Positions 24,544 through 33,680 of a stretch of DNA of 64,000 nt are shown in pieces. Location of the stretch: contig JARFXO010000008.1 of NCBI GenBank assembly GCA_029194665.1, positions 1-64,000 of the forward strand, in the 5' to 3' direction. Source of the stretch: Nitrospira sp. Its GTDB lineage: Bacteria; Nitrospirota; Nitrospiria; Nitrospirales; Nitrospiraceae. Below the pieces are notes generated by a model. The model worked only from the letters and a program-made list of their open reading frames with translations. It was not told where the DNA came from and did not search any database. The translations under genes and the position numbers were made by a program. How positions within the stretch are numbered: position 1 is the stretch's first letter; each line of letters starts with the position of its first letter.

Positions 24544-25605
24544 TCACACGAACGCCGGTAAGGGGGCATACACGACGGGGTGACCAATCAACCGCTCCAA
24601 CCATGGCGCCATCGCCGCTTCGTGGAGCGGAGCGTAATTGAGGCGTGCTTCGATCTTGAACTGCCCATTGATTCCGACGATGCCGATGATCGCGGAGGCA
24701 TCCTCGGCATCAGGCAACAGCGCACGCGTTTGAAATTCGCAGAGTGTGGTGTACAGGAGACCGTGGGGTCGAATCGCAGTCTGCACCTCCGGCAGATCAT
24801 CCAGCGGGCAGTGGACGGAACAACGATACACAAGCCGTACTCCGGGTTCGATCTCCTGGAAATCCGCCAAGGCTCCTTCTGAGAACCCTGTGAGGTAGAC
24901 GCGAACGCCGGCCGGTTCCGGATGGAACGTCTCCGCAAGCTTGCTGGCCGGCACGAGGAATTCAAACGAATCGGACGAGTTGTACTCGAACTGGCAGGGT
25001 CCAAACGCATCGGGCCAAGAGCAGAAGAACGGAATGGAAGCATCGGAAGGTCGGACGATCACCACGTTCTTCTCCACATGAGTCTCGATCGGCAGGTCCA
25101 ACACGGTAATCGCATCGAGGAAGGCCGCTCGCCTCTCATCCAACCAGCTGGTCCGATCGGCATCCCCGCGAATTTCGCCGGGCGTGATGACGACCTGAGT
25201 CTGGAGGCGGACCCGGATGAACGAATGGGCATGCCGAAACCCAATCCAGAACATGGCACGTTGATCATGAAGTTGTAGGACTTCTCGAATGCGCCAGGGA
25301 TGGCTGATGGAGCAATAGGTGCCGATATTTTCATGACGCTGATAGACCGTATGGTAGGCTCCTGATAGCAGAAAGAAATCCCCGCGCCATCGTTCCCGTA
25401 CATGGATGAGCGTGACGTCTTCCGTGGCCCAGGGGTCAAGCAGATCGAAGTCGTCGACCGACCCGACCGTCCATTCCTCCACATAGCAGATCACGTCGCT
25501 GGCGGGCGAGACCGGCTTTAACCCGAGTGCGGCGAGCCGGTCCCCCACGGCAAGCGCATGATCGAAGCTGAAGGACGTCGTCGTTTCCCATCGCCGCTCA
25601 CGCAC
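24544..25605 (-). CDS. Protein of unknown function
   Basis: A 353-residue soluble protein starting at GTG 25605, with no signal peptide and no motif I recognise. It has many aromatic and acidic residues, alternating predicted strands, and no obvious catalytic cluster. Codon use and length argue that it is a real gene. The next gene upstream, a lipoprotein, is in the same direction 81 bases away. Confidence 0.6.
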   Translation of the reverse strand: MRERRWETTTSFSFDHALAVGDRLAALGLKPVSPASDVICYVEEWTVGSVDDFDLLDPWATEDVTLIHVRERWRGDFFLLSGAYHTVYQRHENIGTYCSISHPWRIREVLQLHDQRAMFWIGFRHAHSFIRVRLQTQVVITPGEIRGDADRTSWLDERRAAFLDAITVLDLPIETHVEKNVVIVRPSDASIPFFCSWPDAFGPCQFEYNSSDSFEFLVPASKLAETFHPEPAGVRVYLTGFSEGALADFQEIEPGVRLVYRCSVHCPLDDLPEVQTAIRPHGLLYTTLCEFQTRALLPDAEDASAIIGIVGINGQFKIEARLNYAPLHEAAMAPWLERLIGHPVVYAPLPAFV

Positions 25606-25686
25606 CGTGAGGGATCCTTCAAGACCGATTGAGGTTAACGTCTATTTTCAGAAGCTCGCTGCCTCTCCCCACGGGGCTGCCACGGG

Positions 25687-26343
25687 TCACTGTTGTGGGA
25701 GACGCCGCGCCGGGCGTAACGCCTTGTTGTCAATCGTCGTGTCGGCGATCAGCCGATCCAGTCCGTCTCGTATGGTCACCGCCAATTGTTCTCGCAGATC
25801 GTCATCACTGAACCAAAACACAGTTCGACTTCGCCCCCCTTCAATGGTGCGGATGGTCGTGCTTCGATCGACGAGATTCCGGGCCTGAATTGTAAACCGA
25901 CTGCTGGTGTCGATCACGGTGGAAAAGACGCGGCTCTTCGCGGTAGCGGAGAAATCTTTCACCTGTCCGCTGATGACAATATCGGCATCCGCTGCGGATC
26001 CTGGCGAGGCCACACGCACATCCCATACCCGATCTCGCCACCCGCGAGTTCTTAGGCGATCGGCGAGTCGCTGAGTGATCAAGGCCGCAAGCCCATCACC
26101 CGACACATCGAAATACGTGGTTCCTCCCCAGAGATGAGTCCGCGTCCCCACACGGCTCTTGTCCGCCCGTCGATCGTCAAACGGTTCGACGGCGATCTTG
26201 ATCGGATCGATGTCGGTCAACTGCACCAGAGGTGGTTTCTCGCGCAAGTCCAGATGACGCACATGTCCTGTTCCTCTACAGCCGGCCAACATGGTCGCCA
26301 TCATGATGACACAGACCAGAACTCGTAATGACGATTGCTTCAC
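25687..26343 (-). CDS. YajG-like lipoprotein
   Basis: A 218-residue lipoprotein. The start GTG 26343 follows AGGGAGGAG and is preferred to TTG 26367. A lipobox M-L-A-G-C puts the lipidated cysteine at residue 22. The mature part (I-A-V-E-P-F-D-D-R-R near residue 48, and a repeated strand pattern ending in R-E-Q-L-A-V-T-I-R-D-G-L) resembles the YajG family of outer-membrane-associated lipoproteins of unknown function. Confidence 0.75.
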   Translation of the reverse strand: MKQSSLRVLVCVIMMATMLAGCRGTGHVRHLDLREKPPLVQLTDIDPIKIAVEPFDDRRADKSRVGTRTHLWGGTTYFDVSGDGLAALITQRLADRLRTRGWRDRVWDVRVASPGSAADADIVISGQVKDFSATAKSRVFSTVIDTSSRFTIQARNLVDRSTTIRTIEGGRSRTVFWFSDDDLREQLAVTIRDGLDRLIADTTIDNKALRPARRLPQQ

Positions 26344-26425
26344 GGGCTCCTCCCTGTCAAAGTTCAAAAAGAGTGGCGGCCCAGTCTACCCAAGTTCGGC
26401 GCCGGAGACAATTAGGATAAAAAAG

Positions 26426-27046
26426 TTAAGGGGTGACGAGGGGGTGCATTGACCGAAAGGTTTCGCATGCCACCTGAGCCAGCCGTCCCTCCCGTACTCG
26501 GGGATCGCCTAAGGGTACATAGCGAACGACCTTCAGAAACGATCGTTCTGCCAGCACGGCAGCGATCTGGGCCTTGCGGTCATGGGTGAGCGGCAGCGTA
26601 TAACCCTCTCCCCGATTCCACTCCCATAACGACGGCGCCAGAGAAAGTTCCAGGTCTCTTCCTGCGAGCTGGTGAAATCGGCCGAGCAGCTGGCGCTTGT
26701 ATCGTCCGATCTCCGACCCTTCCAGCAAGAGCGCGTAGGCCACGTGGTGTCCCCACCAGACCAGCGTACGGAACGTGAACTTGTTCCCGCCGGAGAAGTG
26801 TTTGGGACAATCAAGGTATTGATAGGGGAAATCCTCGAGATGCTCTCCTTTGACCAGCTGGTGGAGGTTGGGATCGAAATCGGGAGGGACGACAAGCGAC
26901 AGACCTACCAACTCCTGCTGTAACGCCCTGAGTGTCACCTCAAGCATCGCTCGTATTTTTGTTGTGATCGCAGCCCTTTTCCGAAAAAAATGTGCGTCGG
27001 CCAGTAGCCTGGCCTCTTCGTCGGTAAACACAAACGGATGGGGCAT
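26426..27046 (-). CDS. Protein of unknown function
   Basis: About 206 residues from ATG 27046; a TTG-started version reaches 27076 and overlaps the next gene by 20 bases. The N-terminal region is a long basic helix, and a conserved-looking stretch Y-L-D-C-P-K-H-F-S-G-G-N-K-F-T-F-R-T-L-V-W-W-G-H follows near residue 90. I do not recognise the family. It is adjacent to two small cysteine-rich proteins in the same direction, so the three may be one transcription unit. Confidence 0.6.
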   Translation of the reverse strand: MPHPFVFTDEEARLLADAHFFRKRAAITTKIRAMLEVTLRALQQELVGLSLVVPPDFDPNLHQLVKGEHLEDFPYQYLDCPKHFSGGNKFTFRTLVWWGHHVAYALLLEGSEIGRYKRQLLGRFHQLAGRDLELSLAPSLWEWNRGEGYTLPLTHDRKAQIAAVLAERSFLKVVRYVPLGDPRVREGRLAQVACETFRSMHPLVTP

Positions 27047-27056
27047 CGGATCTTGG

Positions 27057-27428
27057 CTACTTGTAGCGCGTTTCAAAAGCCGAGACAGTCAGCTCGTATT
27101 GCCGTCGGCAGTCGGCACAGCGCAACAACACGAGATCCTGGAACACGTCCATTTCACGGAGCGTCAGAGAAGCCTGATGCGTGGAGATACAAGCCTTGAG
27201 GAACTCCTCGCCGGGCGGCTGGTCTCGCAGAACAGCTTCATCGGCCGTTTGTTGGGCCGAGGATGCTTTTGCAGTGACCGTGGCAACCGACAGGTAATGG
27301 GTGGATTTGCATGAGCTACAAGAAAGCACCACCGTACGCTCGTCCGTCATTCGCTTGATGGTCACACACAGGGGATGGACCGACCAGCACTGTTGCAGAA
27401 ACGCCCCGCTTCGGATGACCTGCGCCAT
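27057..27428 (-). CDS. Small cysteine-pair protein, probable zinc binder
   Basis: About 123 residues from ATG 27428 (a start at 27350 is also possible). Two C-x2-C pairs, Cys37/Cys40 and Cys104/Cys107, are separated by a helical segment and could bind one zinc ion. No known family is recognised. Its 3' end lies 10 bases from the start of the next unknown gene, suggesting cotranscription. Confidence 0.55.
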   Translation of the reverse strand: MAQVIRSGAFLQQCWSVHPLCVTIKRMTDERTVVLSCSSCKSTHYLSVATVTAKASSAQQTADEAVLRDQPPGEEFLKACISTHQASLTLREMDVFQDLVLLRCADCRRQYELTVSAFETRYK

Positions 27429-27505
27429 GCTTGTCTCAATCAACGGGGAGGCGATGGGAAGTCCCTTCGGCAACGTTCAGAAGTCACGCAGGAGTAGCAG
27501 AGAAT

Positions 27506-27796
27506 TCAGGGTATGGCTGCCAGAGGAGTCCCATCCTTCTTGGGAGAAGAAGAGACGGTCCCCTCCTGAACCGAACGACAGGTTTTGCACACCCGTGGTC
27601 GTGCTTTTAAGAAGGAGACCTTCCCACTGGCAAGACAACTGTAATGAACAAACTCGTCACAGACCGTGCAACGAGACCAGCCTCCCCGAAGCATCGTTTT
27701 GTCCCGATACAGGTCTTCGCGGCACACCCTGCAAAGGCGCGGCTCGATTGGAAGCGTCATCGGCTCCCACTCACCGCCGGCTTTTCGGATACTCAT
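27506..27796 (-). CDS. Small protein with PHD/RING-like Cys4-His-Cys3 zinc motif
   Basis: A 96-residue protein from ATG 27796. Cysteines and one histidine follow C-x2-C-x17-C-x2-C-x4-H-x2-C-x15-C-x2-C (Cys22, 25, 43, 46, His51, Cys54, 70, 73). This is the cross-braced spacing of eukaryotic PHD and RING-variant fingers, which is rare in bacteria. A charged tail follows. Whether it adopts that fold cannot be told from spacing alone. Promoter boxes lie directly upstream, with almost no leader. Confidence 0.6.
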   Translation of the reverse strand: MSIRKAGGEWEPMTLPIEPRLCRVCREDLYRDKTMLRGGWSRCTVCDEFVHYSCLASGKVSFLKARPRVCKTCRSVQEGTVSSSPKKDGTPLAAIP

Positions 27797-27805
27797 AGGG
27801 GTGGG

Positions 27806-27835
27806 AGTATAGCGGGGCGATCCACGGAAAAACAA
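27806..27835 (-). promoter_or_regulatory. Sigma70-type promoter for the zinc-finger gene
   Basis: On the minus strand, TTGTTT (27830-27835) and TATACT (27806-27811) are separated by 18 bases. The expected start of transcription is only three or four bases before the ATG at 27796, and no ribosome site fits between them. Confidence 0.55.
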
Positions 27836-27966
27836 GCGAGAGGGAGACGCAAGGGTTCTGATGAAAACAAAAACTGTCAGCTATGCAGGTTGCCTCAGGT
27901 CGTTCGTCAGAATCACACGTTGGTGTGCTTTGATCGTGGCGGCCCATCGACCCGGATCAGACGCGG

Positions 27967-28389
27967 TTACTTGCCATCGCCTGCATTCGGCTTGGTGGTT
28001 TGTGATATTCCAAGCCATCGGAGAGCGTCTTCAGGCTTATCGAACGCCTTGAGAAGTATGCCACGGTTTACTGCAACGGTTTCGCCGAACTTCTGCGGGT
28101 CAAGCACTGGTTCTCTTAGTACGTAGGCGAATTGTGTGGAAGGGGATACACCCCGTTGAGCAAAGTCCCTGATCGCGCGCACGACGAATTCGCCGTAATA
28201 GAAGCGTTCCATGGTTTCGGGTTTTCCAACGAGCTTCCGGCCATCAAAGAACACTCTCTTGGTATTGTGCCGTGCAATAGCCTCAAGGATTTCTACAAAG
28301 TTCCGTTTAGCCTCTGCTAACGAAAACTTCCCCATTGCCTCTACATTGAGGAAGTCTGATTCAATGCGTATCGCTGATCGTATGCTCAT
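27967..28389 (-). CDS. Small STAS/SpoIIAA-like protein
   Basis: A 140-residue protein starting at ATG 28389 behind a GGTGAT ribosome site; the longer frame to 28515 adds a proline-rich stretch that is unlikely to be coding. The alternating strand-helix pattern and the ending R-G-I-L-L-K-A-F-D-K-P-E-D-A-L-R-W-L-G resemble the SpoIIAA-like/STAS-like family. The phosphorylated serine of true anti-anti-sigma factors cannot be assigned. It reads away from the cstA gene. Confidence 0.55.
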   Translation of the reverse strand: MSIRSAIRIESDFLNVEAMGKFSLAEAKRNFVEILEAIARHNTKRVFFDGRKLVGKPETMERFYYGEFVVRAIRDFAQRGVSPSTQFAYVLREPVLDPQKFGETVAVNRGILLKAFDKPEDALRWLGISQTTKPNAGDGK

Positions 28390-28646
28390 GAGATCACCGG
28401 TCTTTCCAGCCAACGATTTGTGATGACCCGACGCAGGCTGGGGTGTGGAGGGGGCCCTCGGCTCCAGCGGCAGGCCAGGAGCGCCGTGCGGCAGCGATGT
28501 CAGATTGCGAGGCATCTGGTTGGATCATAGCGAAGATGTCCGACTGATTACCAAGAGCAGAGGCTCTTGTCACCATACCGAGTGATGCCGTTTTTCGCAA
28601 CCTACATATAGGGGATCAACGTACAGGCTCGGATGGTTGTGGTACT

Positions 28647-30662
28647 ATGCCCCGCATGAACGCGGCGGTGAGTCTCCTCTGGGTGTTGCTCTCCGTTCTT
28701 GGTGCGCTCGCGCTTGCCCACGTTGTCGGTGCTGTTAATCCTTCTGAGAAGGTGAATGGGCTCTGGCTGGTCGTTGCAGCTGCTTGCATCTATGTGCTGG
28801 CCTATCGGTTCTATGGTAGATGGCTGGCCAAACAAGTCGTTGGACTGAACAATCAGCACGTGACGCCCGCGGTGCGGTTGAACGACGGCGTGAATTTTCA
28901 CCCCACTAACAAGGTTGTCCTCTTCGGCCACCACTTTGCGGCGATTGCGGGAGCCGGGCCCTTGCTCGGTCCGGTGCTTGCCGCACAGTTTGGATTTATG
29001 CCGGGCTTTCTGTGGCTGGTGATCGGCGCGGTGCTGGCTGGAGCGGTGCAGGATTTCATCATTCTTGTGGCCTCCATGAGACGCAACGGGCGTTCGCTAC
29101 CCGAGATTGCGCACGATGAATTGGGCACCATTACAGGCACGGCCACAGCGGTGGCGGTGCTCTTTATTGTCGTCGTCGCGTTGGCAGGTTTAGGATTTGC
29201 CGTCGTGAATGCCCTCTATTGCAATGCCTGGGGTACGTTTACGATCGCGATGACGATTCCCATTGGCTTCCTCATGGGCTTCTATCTCCAGCGGTTTCGG
29301 CCGGGCGCGATCGCGGAAGTGTCGGTGCTCGGCATCGTTCTATTACTGGCCGCGGTGTTCTTCGGCCGCGTGGTCGCCCAATCATCCTATGCCTGGTGCT
29401 TCGAGTTCGAGAAGCCAGCGCTTGTCTGGCTGTTGGCCGGCTATGGTTTTCTCGCCTCGGTGTTGCCGGGGTGGATGTTGCTGGTGCCTCGCGGCTATCT
29501 CTCGACCTTCATGAAGCTCGGGGTCGTCTTTCTCCTCGGGTTCGGCGTGATCCTCATGGCGCCGACGATCGAGATGCCGCGCGTGACGACGTTCGCTTCG
29601 GGAGGCGGTCCGATTATCCCAGGCACGCTCTTTCCCTTTCTCTTCATCACGATTGCCTGCGGAGCGATCTCAGGTTTCCACTCGCTGGTCTCATCAGGCA
29701 CGACTCCGAAGATGATCGAGCAGGAGTCGCAAGCGGTGGTAGGGTATGCGGCCATGCTGCTGGAAAGTTTCGTCGGGGTGATGGCATTGATCGCGGCCTC
29801 GGTGCTGATTCCCGGCGACTACTTGGCGATCAATACGACATTGGGAGCGGATGCGCTGACGGCGATGGGATTTGCCCCATCACGAATCGCTGAGCTGTCA
29901 CAGCTGGTTGAAGTCGATGTGGCAGGACGACCGGGCGGCGCTGTCTCATTGGCAGTTGGGATGGCGTCGATCTTTTCCGCGTTGCCTGGTATGTCTGGCT
30001 GGATGGCTTATTGGTATCAATTTGCGTTGGTGTTCGAGGCCTTGTTCATCCTCACGACGATCGATACGGGAACACGCGTGGCGCGGTATCTCATTCAAGA
30101 AATGGGCGGGCGGGTCTATGCGCCCTTTCGTCGAATGAACTGGGTGCCGGGAGTGATGTTGAGCAGTGGTCTGGTCGTGGGAGCCTGGACCTATTTGATC
30201 GGGACAGGCAGTATTTCGACGATTTGGCCGATGTTCGGCGCTGCGAATCAGCTGCTGGGTATGCTGGCGCTCTGCATTGGGACGACCGTGTTGATCAAAA
30301 TGTGGAAGTCGCCCTACCTCTGGGTGACGGCTCTGCCGATGCTTTTCGTAGGTGCGATTACATTGACCGGCACTTATGAGATGTTTTGGATGTTCTTGAA
30401 GAAGGCCGGATCATTGGCGGCGGGACAGGCCTTTGCCCTCTATCTGGACGCGGTGTTGGTGGCACTGGTGGCGGTGCTGGGCGTCATCGTCTTAAGCGAC
30501 AGTAGCAGGCAATGGTATGGCTACGTTATCCTGAAAAAGCCGTTCACGAGCAGCGAGGTGGTCGTGACGGCAGGTGGAGGGTCGGTAGGGCGGATGCAGA
30601 CGGCGATTCATTGTGATGAAGAGAAGGGCTTTAAGTTGCCGCACGGGACTGGATGCTGCTGA
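28647..30662 (+). CDS. cstA: Carbon starvation protein CstA, peptide/pyruvate-type transporter
   Basis: A 671-residue polytopic membrane protein of the CstA family, which imports peptides or pyruvate in other bacteria. Typical segments are G-H-H-F-A-A-I-A-G-A-G-P near residue 93, G-A-V-Q-D-F-I near 132 and the W-P-M-F-G-A-A-N-Q-L segment near 530. The C-terminal tail ends in a Cys-Cys pair. No regulator gene such as btsSR lies beside it. In an autotroph-like genome it may recover organic carbon; that is inference. ATG 28647 and 28656 are both possible starts. Confidence 0.92.
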   Translation: MPRMNAAVSLLWVLLSVLGALALAHVVGAVNPSEKVNGLWLVVAAACIYVLAYRFYGRWLAKQVVGLNNQHVTPAVRLNDGVNFHPTNKVVLFGHHFAAIAGAGPLLGPVLAAQFGFMPGFLWLVIGAVLAGAVQDFIILVASMRRNGRSLPEIAHDELGTITGTATAVAVLFIVVVALAGLGFAVVNALYCNAWGTFTIAMTIPIGFLMGFYLQRFRPGAIAEVSVLGIVLLLAAVFFGRVVAQSSYAWCFEFEKPALVWLLAGYGFLASVLPGWMLLVPRGYLSTFMKLGVVFLLGFGVILMAPTIEMPRVTTFASGGGPIIPGTLFPFLFITIACGAISGFHSLVSSGTTPKMIEQESQAVVGYAAMLLESFVGVMALIAASVLIPGDYLAINTTLGADALTAMGFAPSRIAELSQLVEVDVAGRPGGAVSLAVGMASIFSALPGMSGWMAYWYQFALVFEALFILTTIDTGTRVARYLIQEMGGRVYAPFRRMNWVPGVMLSSGLVVGAWTYLIGTGSISTIWPMFGAANQLLGMLALCIGTTVLIKMWKSPYLWVTALPMLFVGAITLTGTYEMFWMFLKKAGSLAAGQAFALYLDAVLVALVAVLGVIVLSDSSRQWYGYVILKKPFTSSEVVVTAGGGSVGRMQTAIHCDEEKGFKLPHGTGCC

Positions 30663-30706
30663 GGGCAACATGGCCGATCTCTCTTGCTCGCCCACCGCGG
30701 GTGAAG

Positions 30707-30727
30707 GGAACAGGAGCAGCCTGTTCC
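30707..30727. terminator. Hairpin downstream of cstA
   Basis: GGAACAGG and CCTGTTCC form a perfect eight-base-pair stem with a five-base loop, 44 bases after the cstA stop. There is no T-run behind it, so it may be a weak or factor-assisted terminator. Confidence 0.45.
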
Positions 30728-30866
30728 TCATCTCGGTCGCCGAACGTACACCTCTGCTCATTTGATTAGGGCATTTGATGTGAACGATGTACACGTTCGA
30801 TGCGCGCATTCGAGGATCAACCAGTCCGCCCCTTGGAGTAGGTGAGGAGCCAGGAAGGAGGAGATT

Positions 30867-31364
30867 GTGGCTGAGCAGTTTTCATTTGACGTCGTGTCGG
30901 AAGTGAATATGCAGGAGCTGAAGAACGCACTGGATCAGGCGACGAAGGAAATCAAACAGCGGTTCGATTTCAAGGACTCGAAGACGGAGATCACGTTAAA
31001 AGAGAAGGAAAAAGAGCTGGTCGTGGTCTCGGACGATGAGTACAAGCTGAAGGCGGTGCAGGAGATCATTAAAGCGAAATGCGTGAAGCGCGGTGTCTCG
31101 CTGAAAGCGTTCTCACAAGGCGCGATCGAACCGGCGTTGAGCGGGACGGTGCGGCAGGTGGCCAACATTCAGAGTGGACTTGCCTCGGATAAAGCGAAAG
31201 AGATCACCAAGGCGGTCAAAGATTCCAAACTGAAAATCCAAGCCCAGATTCAGGGCGAGCAAGTGCGGGTGTTGGGCAAGAGCAAGGATGAATTGCAATC
31301 CGCGATCGCGTTCTTAAAGGGCAAAGATTTCGGCATCGATTTGCAGTTTACGAATTATCGCTAG
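30867..31364 (+). CDS. yajQ: YajQ-family cyclic-di-GMP/nucleotide-binding protein
   Basis: A 165-residue protein covering the whole YajQ (DUF520) family: F-D-V-V-S-E-V-N at the N-terminus, R-F-D-F-K-D-S near residue 32, the G-V-S-L-K-A-F-S-Q-G segment near residue 76 and the closing K-G-K-D-F-G-I-D-L-Q-F-x-N-Y-R. Family members bind cyclic di-GMP or RNA. The start is GTG 30867 behind AGGAGGAG. The BNR lipoprotein gene follows after five bases. It adds another potential cyclic-di-GMP receptor to the six PilZ proteins. Confidence 0.92.
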   Translation: MAEQFSFDVVSEVNMQELKNALDQATKEIKQRFDFKDSKTEITLKEKEKELVVVSDDEYKLKAVQEIIKAKCVKRGVSLKAFSQGAIEPALSGTVRQVANIQSGLASDKAKEITKAVKDSKLKIQAQIQGEQVRVLGKSKDELQSAIAFLKGKDFGIDLQFTNYR

Positions 31365-31369
31365 GCAGC

Positions 31370-32398
31370 GTGAAAACCCTCATGCGAAACCTAGGTGCGG
31401 CCTTCGTTCTTGCGGCCGCTCTCTTCGGTTGTGGTCGCAGTGATCCGATCGTCGTCATTCAACTCCACCCGAACAATCCGGATATCATCTATGTCGCAAC
31501 CAACGACTACATCTATAAGACCCGTGACGGCGGGCAGACATGGACGAATCTGTCCAAAGGGATGAGTTACTCCCGTGTGATCGCCATGGCAATCGATCCC
31601 GTTTATCCGGCGACGGTCTATGCAGGGACAAAGGGCGATGCCGTCTACAAGAGCCATGATGGAGGACAACGCTGGGTCTCGATGCGTTCCGGGCTTGATG
31701 ATGCGACAATCACCTCCGTGGTGAATCAGTTTCTCTTCGATCCGGTCGATGCGCAGCACATCTTCCTCGCCACGACGATGGGCGTGTTTGAAACCAAGAA
31801 TGGCGGTGAGCATTGGATGAAGAAAATGGAAGGGATGAAAGAGGTATTGATGGTTGTGACGCTGGGCATGGATCCGACCAGACCTTCCATTCTGTACGCC
31901 GGCACCAGCGGCGGCGTCTACAAGTCGATCGACCAAGCCGGCCGTTGGGAAAAAGTGAACAGCGGTTTAGTTCCACCGGATATGCTGAAAACGTCGCGTG
32001 CGCTGAACGTCACCTCGATCCTGGTCGATCCCTACGAGCCCGATACCATCTATGCGGCCACGCTCGCGGGGCTGTACAAATCAACGGATGCGGCCAGGTC
32101 TTGGAAGCGAATCGGAGCGTCGCTTGCCGACCAGATGATTGTTGCCATGGTACTGGATCGAACGCGTCGAGGCGTGATCTACATCACGGGGCGCGATGGA
32201 GTGCATCGCAGCGAAGACGGCGGCGCGATATGGAAGCTGATGAACAGCGGGCTTATGACAACCAACGTCAGAACCATCGCGCAAAGTGCGACGGATTCGA
32301 AGGTCTTCTATGCCGGCACGAACGGCAGCGGTTTGTATCGCAGCAAAGATGCGGGAGAGACTTGGGAGCCGATGCCGGCGCTTGTGGGTAGGTCATAG
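31370..32398 (+). CDS. BNR-repeat beta-propeller lipoprotein
   Basis: A 342-residue lipoprotein with lipobox L-F-G-C (Cys21). The mature protein is a series of about six repeats ending in variants of K-S-x-D-G-G-x-x-W, the Asp-box (BNR) signature of sialidase and Vps10-like propellers, alternating with D-P-x-x-P-x-x-I-Y-A-G-T. Such extracytoplasmic propellers usually bind proteins or glycans rather than cleave them. It is probably cotranscribed with yajQ, five bases upstream. Related photosystem-assembly-like propellers occur widely; no catalytic residues can be named. Confidence 0.85.
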   Translation: MKTLMRNLGAAFVLAAALFGCGRSDPIVVIQLHPNNPDIIYVATNDYIYKTRDGGQTWTNLSKGMSYSRVIAMAIDPVYPATVYAGTKGDAVYKSHDGGQRWVSMRSGLDDATITSVVNQFLFDPVDAQHIFLATTMGVFETKNGGEHWMKKMEGMKEVLMVVTLGMDPTRPSILYAGTSGGVYKSIDQAGRWEKVNSGLVPPDMLKTSRALNVTSILVDPYEPDTIYAATLAGLYKSTDAARSWKRIGASLADQMIVAMVLDRTRRGVIYITGRDGVHRSEDGGAIWKLMNSGLMTTNVRTIAQSATDSKVFYAGTNGSGLYRSKDAGETWEPMPALVGRS

Positions 32399-32406
32399 GA
32401 ATTGGG

Positions 32407-33477
32407 CTATCGTCTCCGGCTGTTCAGGTCGGAGTCTCCGATAGAAGCACCGACTCCGCGTCGCGGCAGTGCGGAAGTTCCATCACGATTTTGCGTGCGG
32501 TCGACTTCGAAGCCGATGCTGCTGGACATGGAGGTGTCCTGGATGTCCGTCCCTGGCCGATGCGGGAGTTGGCTGTCCTGGACATCGTCCCCTCTCCGCG
32601 GGCGAAGTGACTCTCCCACATTGCTATAGGGAGATACCGAGGCTCCGATGTCCGCACCGAAGTGAGAATTCAACTTGGTGTCCTCGATGTCTCCTCCGAT
32701 TCGTGAGCGCAAGGTCGTATCTTGAATCTCCATCCCGGTCGGTGCTGATGATGGCGGTCTTTTGGCTTTGAACTCTTTCTTAATTGTCTCTTCATCCGCT
32801 TGGATCTGCGCTTTGGCCCGGCCGCTGGCTTCATAATCGACTTCGCTGAGGCCTTGCTGTGCCTCGTTCAATTGATCCAGACGTCCCTTGAGTCGAAACA
32901 GGTCTTCACGAGCATGTGCGACCGTGCCGACGATTTCACTGAGCGTATATTGGCGGGCAAATGTGCCTAGCTTCGGGCCTCGTCCGGAGCCACCGCCCAA
33001 ACCATCGTTTCCGGATCCAACACCAAATCCAGCGGAATTAAAAATGCCTTTCTGTTGTACGGCCTTGAGTATGTGATTGGCTTCATCGATCAAATCGACG
33101 ATTTCCGCTGGTGCGTTGTTGTCGATCAGGCAGCATGAGACGAATGTCCGATAGCGATCTGAAAATTTGGAAGCTGCATTCTGCAATTCCACGATCTTTA
33201 TCGGAGCCCGGTCGGGGAGATCGAATCCCTGGTGGCGTGCAGTTTCTCTGAAAGATTCTGCCGCCTGGTGGTCGTAGAGCGCCTCACAGCCCGAGTTCTT
33301 TTTCGTCGAAATCTGCTGGTCGGGTGTCTTGCTTGAGCACCAATAGATCGGTGCCGGCTGGTTGAGCGGATTATCAGGATTGAAATCCTTTGCAACGGCC
33401 TGCCCTAAACAGACGAACAGAACGATGAGGAACAGGAACGGTCTTGAGTACGAGCAAACTAAATGACAGGTATACAT
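32407..33477 (-). CDS. Exported protein with C-terminal degenerate repeats
   Basis: A 356-residue protein with a signal peptide (hydrophobic run to about residue 29, ending V-A-K). The first half has cysteines and charged helices, and a glycine-rich linker lies near residue 150, followed by a predicted coiled coil (~180-240). The last ~110 residues contain about six imperfect copies of a unit like G-x-[DE]-[IV]-x-D-[ST]-x-[LM]-x-S-R. I recognise no family. The stop is only eight bases from that of the convergent propeller gene. It could be a cell-envelope structural or binding protein. Confidence 0.65.
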   Translation of the reverse strand: MYTCHLVCSYSRPFLFLIVLFVCLGQAVAKDFNPDNPLNQPAPIYWCSSKTPDQQISTKKNSGCEALYDHQAAESFRETARHQGFDLPDRAPIKIVELQNAASKFSDRYRTFVSCCLIDNNAPAEIVDLIDEANHILKAVQQKGIFNSAGFGVGSGNDGLGGGSGRGPKLGTFARQYTLSEIVGTVAHAREDLFRLKGRLDQLNEAQQGLSEVDYEASGRAKAQIQADEETIKKEFKAKRPPSSAPTGMEIQDTTLRSRIGGDIEDTKLNSHFGADIGASVSPYSNVGESLRPRRGDDVQDSQLPHRPGTDIQDTSMSSSIGFEVDRTQNRDGTSALPRRGVGASIGDSDLNSRRR

Positions 33478-33680
33478 GAAAGCATTCTCTAATCGAAATT
33501 TCTTGAAGTCAACGAAACTCTACAAGTTAGATGGGCCAGGAATGTATCGGTACCGGCCACGGGAGTAGAGCATAGCTTGTTGTAATTGAAAACAAATTGG
33601 TCAGACCCGATCAACTCCACGTGGCAGCGCATCCCTCCTCCTGCATCTGCATTAAACTCACTAGGTAACTTAAAAGTCAG

